A DNA stretch of 55,524 nucleotides from Bimuria novae-zelandiae CBS 107.79 (lineage: Eukaryota > Ascomycota > Dothideomycetes > Pleosporales > Didymosphaeriaceae): the NCBI GenBank assembly GCA_010015655.1, contig ML976770.1, positions 141,087 to 196,610 of the forward strand. Reading direction: 5' to 3'. Numbering within the stretch: the stretch's first letter is position 1; each line of letters starts with the position of its first letter. The notes under the pieces are model-generated. The model searched no databases. It was given only the letters and a program-made list of their open reading frames with translations, and was not told the DNA's origin. The position numbers and the translations under genes were made by a program. Shown piece by piece: positions 54,335 through 55,524 of the stretch.

Positions 54335-55524
54335 CTACACCAACAACTTGTGGCGTATATCAGTCATTCCTAGTTGCTTCAAGAATCGCTCGTGCTTGCT
54401 ACTGTCAGAGAGAGCCTTTGTCAATCCATCAGCGGGCATATCAGCAGTTCCTATCCAGGTAACATCAATGTTCCCAGCTTCAACTTGCTCGCGGATCCAC
54501 ATCTGATGTACTTTGATATGTCTTAGCTTTGTGTCGAGCTTTTCTTCGTCCTTATTAGCGATAGAGACTGTTTGCTGGTTATCGCAGTACAACGTAGGTC
54601 GAACCTCTGGATTGAATCCAATAGCTTCAAAGGTGTTCATCCACCAGGATAACTCAGTGCCAGCAGTCGATAGGGCGAATAGTTCAGCTTCAGTAGTCAA
54701 TTTAGCAACAGATCTCATAATTTTTGCCTTCCAATCAATAACCATTCCATAGAGCTTGAACACATAGGCAAATGAGCTTCGAGCAGTATCAGGATCGTCA
54801 GCAAACGCAGCATCAAAGGCACCAAAGAATAACAACTCCTTAGCTTCCTTATAATTAATTTAACAGATGTAGTTAGCGTTCTCAGAGCGTGCTGTCGTTG
54901 CTCCAATTGCCCAGAATCGAAAGTCGTATAAGTACTGCCACACAGACTTGGCAGCAGCAAGATGCTTTTGGCTTGGATTATTTAGATGGCGGGCAAGTAT
55001 TGAGTGCGTCTTTGCCACATCAGGCCGGGTAAAGTATGAGATGAAACCCAGACATCCAACTAGGATCTGATATAGGCGGGTACGCTCCTCGTTAGGCTCA
55101 TCCGTGCTGGGGGGAAGATAAGACTCGCGTAGAGGGACCTTAGGGTGTCGGCTTCCCTGAAGTAGATTGTGATCGTGGCAGACTTTTGCAATATAGGAGT
55201 CTTGAATTATCCAGACCTTGCCTTTTGCATAGTCTCTAATAATGCGTATTCCTAGGAACCAACGTAGTTCTCCTAAGCTCCGTGTCTCGTATCGTTTCAT
55301 GAATTCGCGTTCAAACTGTTGATGATATTGCTAATCGCCTTTGCAGAAAAGGACGACGATATCATCCACGTAGTAGAATAGTATCAGCTTGCCATTAGTG
55401 AATAGGCAGGGGATACCTTTTACTTGCGTAAAGCCCATATCAACCAGTGTCTTCTTCAGGAGTTTATGCCACAGCGCTGGAGCATCCTTGAGCCCATACA
55501 GTGCTCGGCGTAGTCGCATCATAT
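54335..55524 (-). pseudogene. Copia H reverse transcriptase and RNase H, almost intact
   Basis: The frame enters at the right edge with RRALYGLKDAPALWHKLLKK. It has the intact catalytic FYYVDDIVVLF (55385-55353), then the thumb and connection regions (GELRWFLGIRIIRDY, VGCLGFISYFTRPDVAKTHS). RNase H follows with KLTTEAELFALSTAGTELSW (54710-54651), LYCDNQQTVSIANK and IGTADMPADGLTKAL, all key acidic residues present, and a stop at 54335. Only two in-frame stops interrupt it, at 55328-55330 and 54857-54859. It served reverse transcription in the element's particle. The N-terminal half is outside the window. Confidence 0.9.

Larger units (their letters stand above)
54052..55524 (-). mobile_element. 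Copia element H, lightly mutated sister of Copia G, runs off window
   Basis: A 152-bp 3' LTR (54052-54203) homologous to those of Copia G, then the C-terminal half of pol on the reverse strand up to the window edge. Inserted in the T2 transposase. The bases left of the LTR are TATTA; the matching duplication would lie outside the window. Confidence 0.93.

Noticed and set aside
1..55524. TAG and TAA apparently used for Gln throughout, suggesting a ciliate-like genetic code
   Set aside because: TAG also replaces Trp (for example near 879), Cys becomes Tyr and His becomes Tyr, and the same CA to TA bias is seen in LTRs and other non-coding parts. Clean copies (54335-55524, 53199-53940) use CAG normally. 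RIP explains it.

Overview
The window looks like a piece of a filamentous ascomycete (Pezizomycotina) genome made almost wholly of dead, mutually nested transposable elements. I found no intact host gene, tRNA, rRNA or CRISPR array. Both strands are depleted of CA and TG and loaded with TA, while CG survives. Stops in recognisable genes are almost all TAG or TAA where the family has Gln (CAG/CAA) or Trp (TGG). This is the signature of repeat-induced point mutation (RIP, CpA to TpA). 'Restorable' below means that reading such stops as Gln or Trp gives a family-like protein; all coding features are therefore listed as pseudogenes.

Left block (1-19762): a Tc1-like transposase cut by the window edge (1-1077). 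Next is a pogo/Fot1-like transposon F3 starting at 1383. Gypsy element A (1556-16500, 515-bp LTRs, CATAG target duplication) splits its transposase. A carries three insertions: pogo-like F1 (2184-4035), a solo gypsy LTR (4910-5383, ATAAA) and Copia element E (9056-14436, GGAAG). After A, F3 resumes (16506-17534) and is hit by pogo-like F2 (17537-18096), itself cut by gypsy C (18097-19762).

Middle block (19763-35926): reverse-strand chromodomain gypsy B (19763-30626, 161-bp LTRs) contains hAT element hAT1 (26648-30015). B abuts a DUF3435 tyrosine-recombinase-like gene with C2H2 fingers (30627-34692), which is split by a solo LTR (31527-31995, CGTAG) and by pogo-like F4 (32497-34325). A second C-terminal DUF3435 fragment and a minisatellite follow.

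Right block (35927-55524): reverse-strand Copia G (35927-42990) with a Tc1-like insertion (40724-42475); reverse-strand gypsy D (42991-50097) with hAT2 inside (43961-47101, TATGCAGT); the 5' LTR and start of another gypsy (50098-50875); a spacer with a strong hairpin; two tandem pogo-like transposases (51459-53144 and 53199-54051); and a much less mutated sister of Copia G (Copia H) running off the right edge.

The most unusual content is the DUF3435 recombinase, an extra reading frame antisense to pol before the 3' LTR in two different gypsy elements (20286-21540 and 15370-15834), and the sharp alternation of mutated and nearly unmutated tracts. All calls come from reading by eye; no database search was run.
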